Positions 1-7,809 of a DNA stretch of 36,143 nucleotides are shown here, piece after piece (position 1 is the stretch's first letter; each line of letters opens with the position of its first letter). The stretch is from Candidatus Bipolaricaulota bacterium (GTDB lineage Bacteria; Bipolaricaulota; Bipolaricaulia; Bipolaricaulales; Bipolaricaulaceae): contig JAOACA010000009.1 in the NCBI GenBank assembly GCA_026418075.1, forward strand, positions 1 through 36,143, in the 5' to 3' direction. The notes under the pieces are model-generated. The model did no database searches. It saw nothing but the letters and a program-made list of their open reading frames with translations, and was not told the origin of the DNA. The position numbers and the translations under genes are program-made.

Positions 1-875
1 GAATAGATGTTTGTTTCCCCACTTAGATACGAAGACTGGCGGGCGCGGTAGGTGAACGTTACTTGCCCTGTGTAGCCTGCAGGAGGCGTATAGGTAAAGG
101 AACCGTTTGAGTTGAGGGTCAAGGTCCCGACAGTGGGGCCAGACACAAGCTCGGCCACGAGGGCCTCGCCGTCGGGGTCAGAATCGTTCCCGAGGACACC
201 AGGGGCGGACACCGTGAGCGTTTGGTTTTTGTACATCGTGTAGCTATCGTTCTGGGCCACGGGCGCACGGTTGTGGTAAACTTCCATTCGGTATCCAATA
301 CCCATAGCGGAGTTTCCACAACCGTTCACGTTCTGGATATTAAACATTACTGAGTTCCACCCTGTTGTGAACCAAGATACTGGGACTGTCCTTGTCGAAT
401 CGGGTGCCGCGGCCGACCAGCAGGCATCGTTGGGGGCTTCTGCACATTGGGTGGGACATCCGCTCGCGCTAGTAAAAGTGTGAAGGGTGTAGCCGTTCAA
501 GTATGCCGTGCCAAAGTTATCCACGTACCATTTGAACTTGGCGGAGATAACCACCGCATTCTGTGGTATTTCGAATTGCCGCACAATCTGCAAGTTCAGC
601 CCGGGTGGTATATCATCCATATAATCGATGTTGCAGGCTGGATCGCCAAGTTTATGTACGTAGACCCAGTTTGTGGTGGTACCAAGATCCAAGGTAATCG
701 AGGCATGGCCTGATATGGGCCCGCAGATAAACGTGCCATAACCTGTGGTGTAGGTGGGGTGGCTCCCTGACGCCGAGTCCACAATCAGCCATGTCCCGGC
801 GTGTCCGGCGGTGGATGAAAGGACAACCAGGACGCTTGCCAACACCACCAGCCTCGCGCGCCAGTTCATTATCAT
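1..875 (-). CDS. Secreted cadherin-like (Ig-like repeat) surface protein, 3' end beyond the window
   Basis: This frame is open for 291 codons from ATG 875 to the window edge; the ORF track omits it because no stop is reached. GGAGGT lies 5 nt before ATG 875. ATG 869 is an alternative start but has poorer spacing. The first 25 or so residues form a signal peptide (MIMNWRARLVVLASVLVVLS, then an AGHAG-type cleavage region). Residues about 28-215 are a cysteine-containing, aromatic-rich beta domain that I do not recognise. From about residue 220 comes a bacterial cadherin-like module: PVAQNDSYT, GVLGNDSDPDG, then GSFTYTPPAGYTGQVTFTYRA. Such modules are typical of large exported adhesins or enzymes. 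Codons end in A or T more often than in neighbouring genes, which hints at transfer or at a relaxed surface gene. The C-terminal part and any catalytic domain are not visible. Confidence 0.85.
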   Translation of the reverse strand, partial: MIMNWRARLVVLASVLVVLSSTAGHAGTWLIVDSASGSHPTYTTGYGTFICGPISGHASITLDLGTTTNWVYVHKLGDPACNIDYMDDIPPGLNLQIVRQFEIPQNAVVISAKFKWYVDNFGTAYLNGYTLHTFTSASGCPTQCAEAPNDACWSAAAPDSTRTVPVSWFTTGWNSVMFNIQNVNGCGNSAMGIGYRMEVYHNRAPVAQNDSYTMYKNQTLTVSAPGVLGNDSDPDGEALVAELVSGPTVGTLTLNSNGSFTYTPPAGYTGQVTFTYRARQSSYLSGETNIY

Positions 876-1011
876 TATCGACCTCCTCGTCCCACTGCGG
901 GTACCCACGGTATCTTCGGTCTCAGTCCTTGCCTCCCATGGCCAGCACCACCATCCAGGGTTCCTAGTCGCCCCAGCAGTGCAGCTGCCTGGCTACTTTT
1001 TGGCATCCACA

Positions 1012-1040
1012 ATTTAACCAAACGGCTCCAGGCATGTCAA
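1012..1040 (-). promoter_or_regulatory. Sigma-70-type promoter for the cadherin-like surface gene
   Basis: On the minus strand a perfect TTGACA (1035-1040) is followed by a 17-nt spacer and TTAAAT (1012-1017). This predicts a start near 1005 and a leader of about 130 nt before ATG 875. The leader has short self-complementary stretches (CACTGC pairing with GCAGTG) but matches no riboswitch consensus I know. Confidence 0.65.
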
Positions 1041-1192
1041 GGGGGGGCGGTAACCTGTCTCAAGTCAGACTAGAGCTTCACCCCGAACCGTTCGAGAGGT
1101 TTTTGAGGAGCTGCGGCATCCTTCCCTTCTGGCCTTGTTCTTGTCCAAGTGGAGAATCCCCCCAGAGGCAGGGGGGCATGTGACGACGCAGG

Positions 1193-1395
1193 CTACAGCG
1201 AAAGAAACAACAAAGCATGTACGGGGAGCATTCGCGCACACCGCGCGAGAAGCCCCTGGAAGTCCTCCATCCAGGCAAACGTTCAATCAAGGTGCCACCG
1301 TTCCTCGTACTCCTTGTCCCAGATCTTGATCTTGCGTCGCCCCACGGGATTCTTTCTCGCGGCAGAACGCAGCCGACCCCCCTGGAGACAAAAGC
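1193..1395 (-). pseudogene. Decayed IS5-superfamily transposase, C-terminal remnant
   Basis: One minus-strand frame reads GRRKIKIWDKEYEERWHLD, then an in-frame TGA, then TFAWMEDFQGLLARCARML and another stop at 1193. This resembles the end of IS5-type DDE transposases, where RRRWxVERTFAWLxxFRRLxxRYER is usual and the E of VER is the last catalytic acid. Here the E position reads D and the following Arg codon (CGA) appears to have become TGA. Further downstream the similarity seems to continue in another frame (SFAVACVV), which implies an additional frameshift. I see no terminal inverted repeats or target duplication, and upstream sequence up to about 1585 cannot be aligned by eye. It is a fragment, not a functional element. 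Confidence 0.5.
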
Positions 1396-1857
1396 TGGGC
1401 CCAGAAATCGTTTCCGTTAGCCTCCGTGCAGGCGACCAATCGCGAGCGCGAGGATAATTTCGAGGCGTTCTCGCAACCGGGGTCACGCACTGCCTCTCTC
1501 GTCTCCTAACCCGTCCAGATCGCGGCAAGCTTCGCTCGGGAGAAGAGAAGACCCGGGAGGGGCTGCCCGATCCTAGCCCACGCACCCTTTTCCTTTCCCC
1601 TTCGTAGCCCGAACCCCGTAGGCACGTGCACCCTGAACCGACGGAGCATGGCCGGGCACCGTCAGCCGGTCCACAGGCCCTCTTCGACGGCCTCCCGCGC
1701 GCCCAACGACAGCGACCGACATGGGGGTGGCGGGTAAGGAGGGTCTCACCTGCTTCGGCTGTCTATCCGTCAGTGTCCCCCCAGTTCCTCGAAGCTGTAA
1801 GCCGGCTCCTGCGATCATGGAGTGCGGGGCTGCCCGTCGGAGGCTAGGCTTGGCCCC
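1396..1857. other. Intergenic stretch without a recognisable gene
   Basis: Between the transposase remnant and rimI I find no convincing reading frame, tRNA, tmRNA, SRP RNA or RNase P RNA signature. The ORFs listed here on both strands have arginine/proline-rich compositions typical of GC-rich shadow frames and lack ribosome sites. Composition drifts from mixed to GC-rich toward 1857, consistent with degraded transposon DNA joining core sequence. The rimI promoter should lie here, but no strong -35/-10 pair stands out. Confidence 0.5.
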
Positions 1858-2328
1858 GTGGTTATTGTTCGCCATGCCCGGGGTGCGGACCTTCCGGCCC
1901 TGGCGCTCATCGAAGCCCAGAGCTTCCCTGACCCTTGGCCGGAGGAAGCCCTCGCTGGCTACCTCGCCGATCCAGGGGCGATCGTCCTCATCGCTGAAGG
2001 GCCCCCAGCCCTGGGGTTCCTCATCGCCCGGCTGGAACGAACGATCGGTCGCTCTCCCGCGCTTCACATCCACGACCTCGCTGTGGATCCCGCCCACCGC
2101 CGGAAGGGGGTAGGTCGGGCCCTCGTTCGGGAACTCTGCCGATGGGGCCTCCGCACGCGGGTGTCCCGTGTCATCCTCGAGGTCCGCGCGCGCAACGAGG
2201 TCGCGCAGCGGTTCTACCAGAGCCTGGGGTTCAAGGTGACCGCCGCGGTCCCCGGGTACTACGAGGACGGAGAGGGGGCACTCCGGATGGAACTCGATCT
2301 TTCCCCACCAAGCTCGCTAGACTCCTGA
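1858..2328 (+). CDS. rimI: GNAT N-acetyltransferase, RimI-like (ribosomal protein S18 alanine acetyltransferase type)
   Basis: This is a single GNAT domain of about 156 residues that transfers acetyl from acetyl-CoA to a protein N-terminus or small amine. The start VVIVRHARGADLPALALIEAQSF matches the RimI opening (IRxAxxxDLxAL, then E). The acetyl-CoA loop is visible as HIHDLAVDPAHRRKGVGRAL (the Q/RxxGxG/A motif), followed by VILEVRARNEVAQRFYQSLGF, the classic RimI fourth motif with the catalytic-region tyrosine. I chose GTG 1858 because homologues begin there; an in-frame GTG at 1822 would add 12 residues. The nearest GGAGG is 14 nt away, so the start is uncertain. Its 3' end overlaps the convergent exchanger gene by 12 bp. 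The exact substrate (S18 or other) is inferred from family. Confidence 0.8.
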   Translation: MVIVRHARGADLPALALIEAQSFPDPWPEEALAGYLADPGAIVLIAEGPPALGFLIARLERTIGRSPALHIHDLAVDPAHRRKGVGRALVRELCRWGLRTRVSRVILEVRARNEVAQRFYQSLGFKVTAAVPGYYEDGEGALRMELDLSPPSSLDS

Positions 2329-3309
2329 GGAAGGAGCAAGGGCAAGGACGAGGAACATCGTCCCTGCCCACCCGCCCAGCACAACCAAAGCCACGGCTCG
2401 GGAAAGCCGGAGCCGTTTCCCACGCCGGAGCCGAAGGAAAACGAGGCCTAAGGTCATGAGGGTCACGGCCCCGAGCCCCGCCGCGACGTGGGACCGGTCC
2501 AAGGCGCTGTAGAGCGGACGCTCATAAACGAGGTCCGCGAGGCCAAGGATCGCCACATTGAACGCGCAGCTTCCGTACACGTTCCCGATGGCCATCTCCT
2601 CCGACCCCAGGCGCAACGCCCCCCAGGTCACGCTCGTCTCGGGCATCGTCGTCACCAGGGCCACCGCCAGGGCCCCCACGAAGCTCCCCGAAAGCCCGAG
2701 GAGCTCGGACAGGCGGTCGGCACTCGCAGCAAGGAGCGGTGCCCCCACGAGGACCCCAGCGGCAGCGAGGGCGAACGCCCCCCAGGCCCGCCACCGGGCC
2801 GGGGGATCCTCCGTCGACCCTGGGGGCCTGGACTCCTGGGGCCGCAATCGGTACACAGCCCACATTCCTAGGAGGTACCCCCCGAGGATCACAAGGGACC
2901 CCGCGCTGATCGGACCAAGGTTCCCCCACCTACCGAGAACCACGAGAGCGGGAACCAACGCCGTCAGGGCAAGGGCGGTAACCACAAGGGTCCGCTGGTC
3001 GGCCGTCACCGGCCGGATCGCCACCTTGGGGAAGAGGCTCACCAGAGAGGCAAGCACAACGACGTTGACCATGTTGGCCCCGAGGATGTTCCCGCCAGCC
3101 AGGGCAGGGGCGTCGAGGCGGACGGCGGAGAGGTTCGTCACAAATTCGGGAAGAGAGGTGGCAATGGCGAGGAAGATCGTTCCCACCCACAGCCGCCCGA
3201 GGCCCGTGGCCTCCGCGATCTGGTCCCCGGCCCGGGAGAGGGCAAGGCCGCTGCGGATGACAATGGCAGCGCTCGCCGCAAACAGCAAAAACCAGCCCAG
3301 GAGGGTCAT
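2317..3309 (-). CDS. Calcium/sodium antiporter, CaCA family (YrbG-like)
   Basis: This is a polytopic inner-membrane protein of 330 residues with about ten hydrophobic segments and the two inverted alpha-repeats of cation/Ca2+ exchangers. Alpha-1 is visible as IATSLPEFVTNLSA plus GGNILGANMVNV near residues 50-85. Alpha-2 is visible as VTTMPETSVTWGALRLGSEE plus GNVYGSCAFN near residues 215-250; the paired acidic residues in LPE and MPE are the expected cation ligands. It should exchange Na+ (or H+/K+) against Ca2+. The length fits the family. It lies downstream of the frameshifted secreted gene on the same strand and ends inside the 3' end of rimI. No clear Shine-Dalgarno precedes ATG 3309. Ion specificity cannot be read from sequence. 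Confidence 0.88.
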   Translation of the reverse strand: MTLLGWFLLFAASAAIVIRSGLALSRAGDQIAEATGLGRLWVGTIFLAIATSLPEFVTNLSAVRLDAPALAGGNILGANMVNVVVLASLVSLFPKVAIRPVTADQRTLVVTALALTALVPALVVLGRWGNLGPISAGSLVILGGYLLGMWAVYRLRPQESRPPGSTEDPPARWRAWGAFALAAAGVLVGAPLLAASADRLSELLGLSGSFVGALAVALVTTMPETSVTWGALRLGSEEMAIGNVYGSCAFNVAILGLADLVYERPLYSALDRSHVAAGLGAVTLMTLGLVFLRLRRGKRLRLSRAVALVVLGGWAGTMFLVLALAPSSGV

Positions 3310-3396
3310 CGGCGGGGAGAGAGAACTGAGCTCATCAAAAGGATCTTCGCCGCCGGCCCTGCCGCTTGCAAGGGCTCCGGGGGCAGCGCCGTCCTT

Positions 3397-4925
3397 TCAC
3401 CAAAGCCCGCGCCAGCCCAAGGTAAGGTTCCAAGTCTTGGTCGCAGGCGGGGGCTCCACCTCCCCCGCCTTGAGGCCCAGCTGGACCACGAGTTCCCTGG
3501 ACAGAGGGAAGTAGACCACGATGCTGGCCATCCCGAAACCGAACATGCCCCCAGCCCCCCGCTTGAAGTAGAGGGACACCTGAAACCGCCCGAGGCTTCC
3601 GCAGCAGGGGGCGATTGGCCCCTCCAGCTGCCAAAGCTCAAAACCGAGCCTCCCCCGTCACCGCCCCGTCCCGAAGGGGATCCAAGGAGGTGGCCAGCCG
3701 AAGGAGGTATCCTGCCAACTCGCACCGGACCTCCGCCCCGTAAACGGAGAGCCCCTCGAACCCAACCCCGGAGCCCGGGGTAACAAGCGAGACCAGGGGG
3801 CGGACGCACACCGTGGCCACCGACTCCAAACGCAACGTGGGTTCCACCCGCTTCTCGGTCGTGGTAAAGGTCACCCGGGTCTCCAAGAGAACCCTGAACC
3901 CCGCGCAAGCCGGACAGGGAAGCTCAATCCCCTTGACCGTCCCAACCAGCTGTGCAAAGCCCGACTTGCGGTGGAGGAGCTGAACCTCCCACCGGATGGG
4001 ACAGGCCTGGCAGAGCCAAGGCCCACGGAGGGTAAGCCGGAGGCTTTCGAACGTGGGGGTCAGGGTCTCGCAGCGTAGCTGAAGGTCGAACTCTAGGGGG
4101 TCCACCTTGCCCAGAACCTGGAAAGTGGTGTGGGAGCCTGTCTGGGGATTGGTGCCGGAGAAGTAGGTAGAGGTTGTAAACCCAGGTCGCCCCAAGGGCG
4201 GTGGTCCGGGCGTCCACAGTCCATGAGCTCAACCCTGGGAGGGTGGGATCAAAGCTCAGGGTGGACGTGATGGGAAGCCTCCAAGGGGTGGGGATCGAGC
4301 CCTCAAGCTCCGCCCGCGTGGTGGCCACCAAGGAGGTGAAGCCCGCCTCCGTCCAGGTCCCCCGGACCGCCTGCTCGAAGTAGCGGAACCGCTGCTGAAG
4401 CCCGGCCACGAACCGATAGCGGTCCACTCCCCCCGGCGGCCCCGCCAGGCGCAGCTCCCCCTCGGCAAGGAGGCTGGGCATGGACATCATCCCCTCCCCA
4501 GGGCTCAACACGACCAGCTTCACCGTCCCCACCACCATACCTCCCGTGGACGAAGAGGAGGCGAAGGTCACCCAGTCCACCCCCACGAACCCCGCACGGG
4601 GGAGGTAGACGAGGTGAGGGGGGGCACCGAGGAGGGTGCCGGAGGATGGGCCGTCGAGAATGGCGAGTCCCTCGCCCTCAGGGAGGGCAAAGAGGGCCGC
4701 CCCCCCGCTCCGGACGGTGACCACCTGGTGCCACAAGGGTTCCGCCCCCGCCTGAACCACTCCCCCAAGGAAAGCCACCGCTCCCAGCAACCCCCTCGCC
4801 AGACGCCAGCCTCCCCCAAAGCCTCGGCGCCCTGGGGCACCGGTTTGTGCCCGGCGTGCCCAGGGGAGCAGGAGCCCGACCACCGTCTTCCGGACCAAGC
4901 CTGCGCCGCGCACCCATGCCTCCAT
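3397..4925 (-). pseudogene. Secreted Ig/cadherin-like protein broken by two +1 frameshifts (decay or sequencing error)
   Basis: Three consecutive minus-strand frames join into one protein. Frame 1 (from ATG 4925) carries a hydrophobic leader (LLGAVAFLGGVVQAGA) and an Ig-like repeat (LDGPSSGTLLGAPPHLVYLP, then AGFVGVDWVTF). It continues to ARTTALG. Removing one G from the GGGG run near 4190 continues in frame 2 (RPGFTTSTYFSGTNPQTG). Removing one T from the TTTT run near 3638 continues from GEARF into frame 3 (ELWQLEGPIAPCC, ending TLGWRGLW). After both corrections 1527 nt gives exactly 508 codons plus stop. The central part is a cysteine-rich beta region (CPACAG, CQAC) without a family I recognise. 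The start is uncertain: the leader may begin downstream of 4925, and no ribosome site is seen. Both lesions being +1 in 4-nt homopolymers makes a read error as likely as true pseudogenisation. Confidence 0.7.
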
Positions 4926-4935
4926 ACCGTGGAAA

Positions 4936-5035
4936 CTGTAGCGGGGGCCAGCAGCCGCCCTGCGGGCGCCGGGCCGTGGCCCAAGTCGGCGCCGCCCCTT
5001 CCCTTAGGGAGAGGAGTCCGTAGCCCCCGCTACAG
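4936..5035. repeat. 100-bp element bounded by a perfect 13-bp inverted repeat
   Basis: CTGTAGCGGGGGC at 4936-4948 is the exact reverse complement of GCCCCCGCTACAG at 5023-5035. The interior is GC-rich with smaller dyads such as GGCCGTGGCC, and the right arm contains its own hairpin GTAGC-CCCC-GCTAC. It lies between the stop of the RHH/MshEN gene and the apparent start of the frameshifted gene. It could be a MITE-like or REP-like dispersed element, or a structured terminator for the upstream minus-strand gene. No target-site duplication is evident. Confidence 0.55.
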
Positions 5036-5078
5036 AGCGAGGAGGGAGGGGGGCGCGGGAGAGGGCTCTGCGTCTAGC

Positions 5079-5429
5079 TTACCCCCCGTGTCCCGCGCCG
5101 GGCCCCGACTGCCGCCCCGAGCAGCGGCCCTGAACGACCAGAGCCCGCCGCACTTGCTCGTCCTGAACCCGACCCTTCGCGACGAGGATCTCCCCCAGTC
5201 GGCGCGCCACCCCGCTGGACTTCTGCTCCCTGAGGGCCTCCTCCACATCCTGGGGGCTCACAGCCTTCATGTCCACCAGGATCTCGCCCAGCCGCTTCCC
5301 CCGCTCGAAATGCTCCTCGAGGATGGACATGATGACGGCAGAGCGCGACTTCCGTTCCCGCTCCGCCAGGCAATCCACAAGCTCCAAGAGATACCGGTCC
5401 TCTTCGTTGTAGTACAACGTGACCTGCAT
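5079..5429 (-). CDS. Small ribbon-helix-helix-like protein fused to an MshEN/GspE-N-type repeat
   Basis: This is a 116-residue soluble protein. Residues 1-45 (MQVTLYYNEEDRYLLELVD, then RSRSAVIMSILEEHFERG) look like a CopG/MetJ-type ribbon-helix-helix: a short basic strand followed by two helices. Residues 46-100 contain the helical repeat found at the N-terminus of type II secretion and type IV pilus ATPases: RLGEILVDMKAVSPQDVEEAL, EQKSSGVARR, then LGEILVAKGRVQDEQVRRAL. In MshE that repeat binds cyclic-di-GMP; binding here is only inferred. AAGGAGG lies 4 nt before ATG 5429, so I rejected the longer 209-residue ORF. A good promoter lies about 100 nt upstream. The pairing of a possible DNA-binding domain with a possible second-messenger domain suggests a small regulator, but the target is unknown. 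Confidence 0.65.
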   Translation of the reverse strand: MQVTLYYNEEDRYLLELVDCLAERERKSRSAVIMSILEEHFERGKRLGEILVDMKAVSPQDVEEALREQKSSGVARRLGEILVAKGRVQDEQVRRALVVQGRCSGRQSGPGAGHGG

Positions 5430-5530
5430 CTTGCCTCCTTCTCCCCTGCGCCCCGAGCCTCGCCGGCCGTCGGGGCCCCCACGAGTCTCTCCGGGGATTA
5501 CCCCGCTTCGGGTAGGTTCTAGCAGTTTGC

Positions 5531-5560
5531 AGTCTAAGAGAGTGGAAGGCAAGAAGTCAA
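5531..5560 (-). promoter_or_regulatory. Promoter for the RHH/MshEN gene
   Basis: On the minus strand TTGACT (5555-5560), an 18-nt spacer and TAGACT (5531-5536) form a good sigma-70-like pair. The predicted leader of about 95 nt ends in AAGGAGG before ATG 5429. The promoter separates this gene from the tRNA upstream. Confidence 0.6.
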
Positions 5561-5671
5561 GACCGCCTGCCGACCAACCTCGGGCAGGAGTCAACACGGA
5601 GGACGAGGCGATCCCGGAGGCGAGGGGATCCCGCAGGGCCAGACCGCGGGCCTGGGGAACCCGGAGGGGGG

Positions 5672-5744
5672 TGGAGCCGACGGGACTTGAACCCGTGGCC
5701 TCTAGCATGCCATGCTAGCGCTCTCCCAACTGAGCTACGGCCCC
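5672..5744 (-). tRNA. tRNA-Ala (anticodon GGC)
   Basis: A full cloverleaf is readable on the minus strand. The acceptor arm GGGGCCG pairs with CGGCTCC. The D arm is GCTC/GAGC. The anticodon stem CTAGC/GCTAG encloses the loop ATGGCAT, giving anticodon GGC. The T arm encloses TTCAAGT and the discriminator is A. The CCA end is not fully encoded (ACCC). The gene lies just downstream of gyrB on the same strand (36 nt after its stop). Confidence 0.96.
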
Positions 5745-5779
5745 ACAAGGATTTTCCCCGGCCCGGCCGGGGATGCAAC

Positions 5780-7687
5780 CTAGATGTCCAAGGCCGCTAC
5801 CCGATGGGCGTTTTCCCGGATGAAGTCCCGCCTCCGGGCGACGTCGGTTCCCATGAGGGTGGTGAACACCTCGTCCGCCTCGAGGGCGTCGCGGATCGTC
5901 ACCTGGCGGAGGATCCGCGTCGCGGGGTTCATCGTCGTCTCCCACAGCTCCTCGGGGTTCATCTCCCCGAGGCCCTTGAACCGGCGCACGGTGTACTTCC
6001 CGTCCTCCGCGGCCTGGAGGGCCCGAAGCTCCTCCTCGGAGTAGAGGTAGACCCGGGTGGTTCCCTTCTGGGCGAGGTACAGGGGGGCCTTGGCGATGTA
6101 CACGTGCCCCCGCTCGATCAGGGGGCGGAGGTTCCGGAAGAAGAAGGTGAGGAGGAGGGTCCGGATGTGGGAGCCGTCCACATCAGCGTCGGCCATGATG
6201 ATCACCTTGTGGTAGCGGAGCCCGTCGAGGTTGAGCTCCTCCCGGATCCCAGTTCCCAACGCGGTGATGATCGCCCGGAGCTCCTGGTTATCGAGGAGCT
6301 TTCCCAGGCGGGCCTTCTCCACGTTGAGGACCTTTCCCCGCAGGGGGAGGATCGCCTGGAACGTCCGATCCCGGCCCTGTTTGGCCGAGCCTCCAGCGGA
6401 GTCCCCCTCGACGATGAACAGTTCGCACTCCTCGGGGTTGCTGCTCGTGCAGTCGGCGAGCTTCCCGGGAAGGCCGCCGCCGAAGAGGGCGCCTTTGCGG
6501 CGGACGAGCCTGCGGGCCTTGGCCGCCGCCTCCCGCGCCCGGTGGGCCGAGAGGGCGTTCTCGAGGATCGCCCGGGCCACGCCGGGGTTCTTGGCCAAGT
6601 ACTGCCCGAGCTGCTCCCGGACCACCTCCTCCACGAACGGCCGCACCCCCGGGCTCCCGAGCTTCGTCTTCGTCTGCCCCTCGAACTCCGGCCCCTGGAG
6701 CTTCACCGAGACGATGGCCACCAGGCCCTCCCGGACCGCCTCCCCGGGGAGGGCCTCGTCCTCCTGGCGGAGGATCCGCTTCTCCCGCGCGTAGTCGTTG
6801 AGGACCTTCGTGAGGGCCGTCCGGAACCCGGTGAGGTGGGTCCCCCCCTCCCGGGTGTTGATGTTGTTGGCGAAGGAAAACACTTCCTCCTCCATCGCGT
6901 CGGTGAACAGCATCGCGATCTCCACGGACTGGGTCCCTCGGTCCTCGGCAAGGTAGATCGGCTCGGGATGGAGGGGTTCCTTCCCCGTGGCGAGCTCCTT
7001 CACGAACGCCGCGATCCCCCCTTGGGCGTGGAACGTCCGCTTGACCCCGGCCAGGCGGTTGTCGAGGTGGATCGTGAGCCCGGCGTTGAGGTAGGCGAGC
7101 TCCTGGAGGCGATGGGCGAGCTTGGAGAAGTTGTAGTGGATCTCCCCGAAGATCTCCCGGTCGGGGAGGAAGGTCACCGTGGTCCCCGTCCCCGTAGTCT
7201 CCCCCACAACCTCAAGCTCGGTCACCTTTCGGCCGCGGCGGAACTTCTGGCGGTAGATCTTGCCGTCCCGCCAGCGGACCTCGACCTCGAGCTCCTCGGA
7301 CAGGGCGTTGACCGCGGACACGCCGACCCCGTGGAGGCCACCCGAGACCTTGTACCCCCCCTCCCCGAACTTCCCCCCGGCGTGGAGGGTGGTGAGGACG
7401 AGCTCCACCGTGGGGATCCCCGCCTCGGGGTGGATCCCCACCGGGATCCCCCGGCCATCGTCCCGGACCGTGATCCGCTTGTCCTCGTGGACCGTGATGT
7501 CGATCGTCGTGCAGTAGCCGGCCAGGGCCTCGTCCACCGAGTTGTCGACGACCTCGTAGATCATCTGGAGGAGGCCGTCGGGGCCGGTGGAACCGATGTA
7601 CATCCCGGGGCGCTTGCGGACCGCCTCGATGTCCTCGAGGACTTGGATCTTGTCGACGTCGTACGTCGGGTCGTGGGTGACCGCCAT
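5780..7687 (-). CDS. gyrB: DNA gyrase subunit B (type IIA topoisomerase ATPase subunit)
   Basis: This is a 635-residue protein of standard length that powers negative supercoiling together with GyrA. In order: the GHKL ATPase domain with EVVDNSVDEALAG (Asn for Mg), DDGRGIPVGIHPE and the ATP-lid region HAGGKFG/SGGLHGVGVSAVNALS (residues about 40-125); the transducer domain; the TOPRIM domain with EGDSAGGSAKQGRDR (near 425) and DADVDGSHIRTLLLTFF; and the C-terminal PLYLAQKG, RFKGLGEMNPEELWETTMNP and LMGTDVARRRDFI. The last motifs favour GyrB over ParE, but a genome with a single type IIA enzyme cannot be excluded. No Shine-Dalgarno precedes ATG 7687; instead a -10 box lies 8 nt upstream, so the mRNA is probably leaderless. 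It is divergent from sucC. Confidence 0.95.
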   Translation of the reverse strand: MAVTHDPTYDVDKIQVLEDIEAVRKRPGMYIGSTGPDGLLQMIYEVVDNSVDEALAGYCTTIDITVHEDKRITVRDDGRGIPVGIHPEAGIPTVELVLTTLHAGGKFGEGGYKVSGGLHGVGVSAVNALSEELEVEVRWRDGKIYRQKFRRGRKVTELEVVGETTGTGTTVTFLPDREIFGEIHYNFSKLAHRLQELAYLNAGLTIHLDNRLAGVKRTFHAQGGIAAFVKELATGKEPLHPEPIYLAEDRGTQSVEIAMLFTDAMEEEVFSFANNINTREGGTHLTGFRTALTKVLNDYAREKRILRQEDEALPGEAVREGLVAIVSVKLQGPEFEGQTKTKLGSPGVRPFVEEVVREQLGQYLAKNPGVARAILENALSAHRAREAAAKARRLVRRKGALFGGGLPGKLADCTSSNPEECELFIVEGDSAGGSAKQGRDRTFQAILPLRGKVLNVEKARLGKLLDNQELRAIITALGTGIREELNLDGLRYHKVIIMADADVDGSHIRTLLLTFFFRNLRPLIERGHVYIAKAPLYLAQKGTTRVYLYSEEELRALQAAEDGKYTVRRFKGLGEMNPEELWETTMNPATRILRQVTIRDALEADEVFTTLMGTDVARRRDFIRENAHRVAALDI

Positions 7688-7695
7688 CGGGGCCC

Positions 7696-7724
7696 AGTTT
7701 AGCCTAGAGGCGGAAAACCTTCAA
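7696..7724 (-). promoter_or_regulatory. gyrB promoter, predicted leaderless transcript
   Basis: On the minus strand TTGAAG (7719-7724), a 17-nt spacer and TAAACT (7696-7701) are followed after 8 nt by the gyrB ATG. A start 7 nt after the -10 box would fall at 7689, leaving a leader of 0-2 nt. The absence of any Shine-Dalgarno agrees with this. Confidence 0.6.
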
Positions 7725-7809
7725 GCCTTCGCGATTTCCTTGCGAGGTCCCGCCGGCGGGCTGGTCCGGGCGTGACGAGGGAGGTAACCTTCGGGCAAAG
7801 GAGGCGCGG

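Noticed and set aside
876-1005. Possible riboswitch in the leader of the surface gene (CACTGC/GCAGTG stem, GGGAGGCAAGG segment)
   Set aside because: I compared it with cyclic-di-GMP, TPP, guanidine and ZTP consensus cores from memory; none fits, and a 6-bp stem can occur by chance.
1060-1860. Hidden tmRNA, RNase P RNA or SRP RNA in the long intergenic region
   Set aside because: The conserved core sequences of these RNAs were not found on either strand.
5687-7702. 671-residue plus-strand ORF opposite gyrB
   Set aside because: It is the antisense shadow of gyrB: no domain, proline/glycine/arginine/aspartate-rich composition and no ribosome site.
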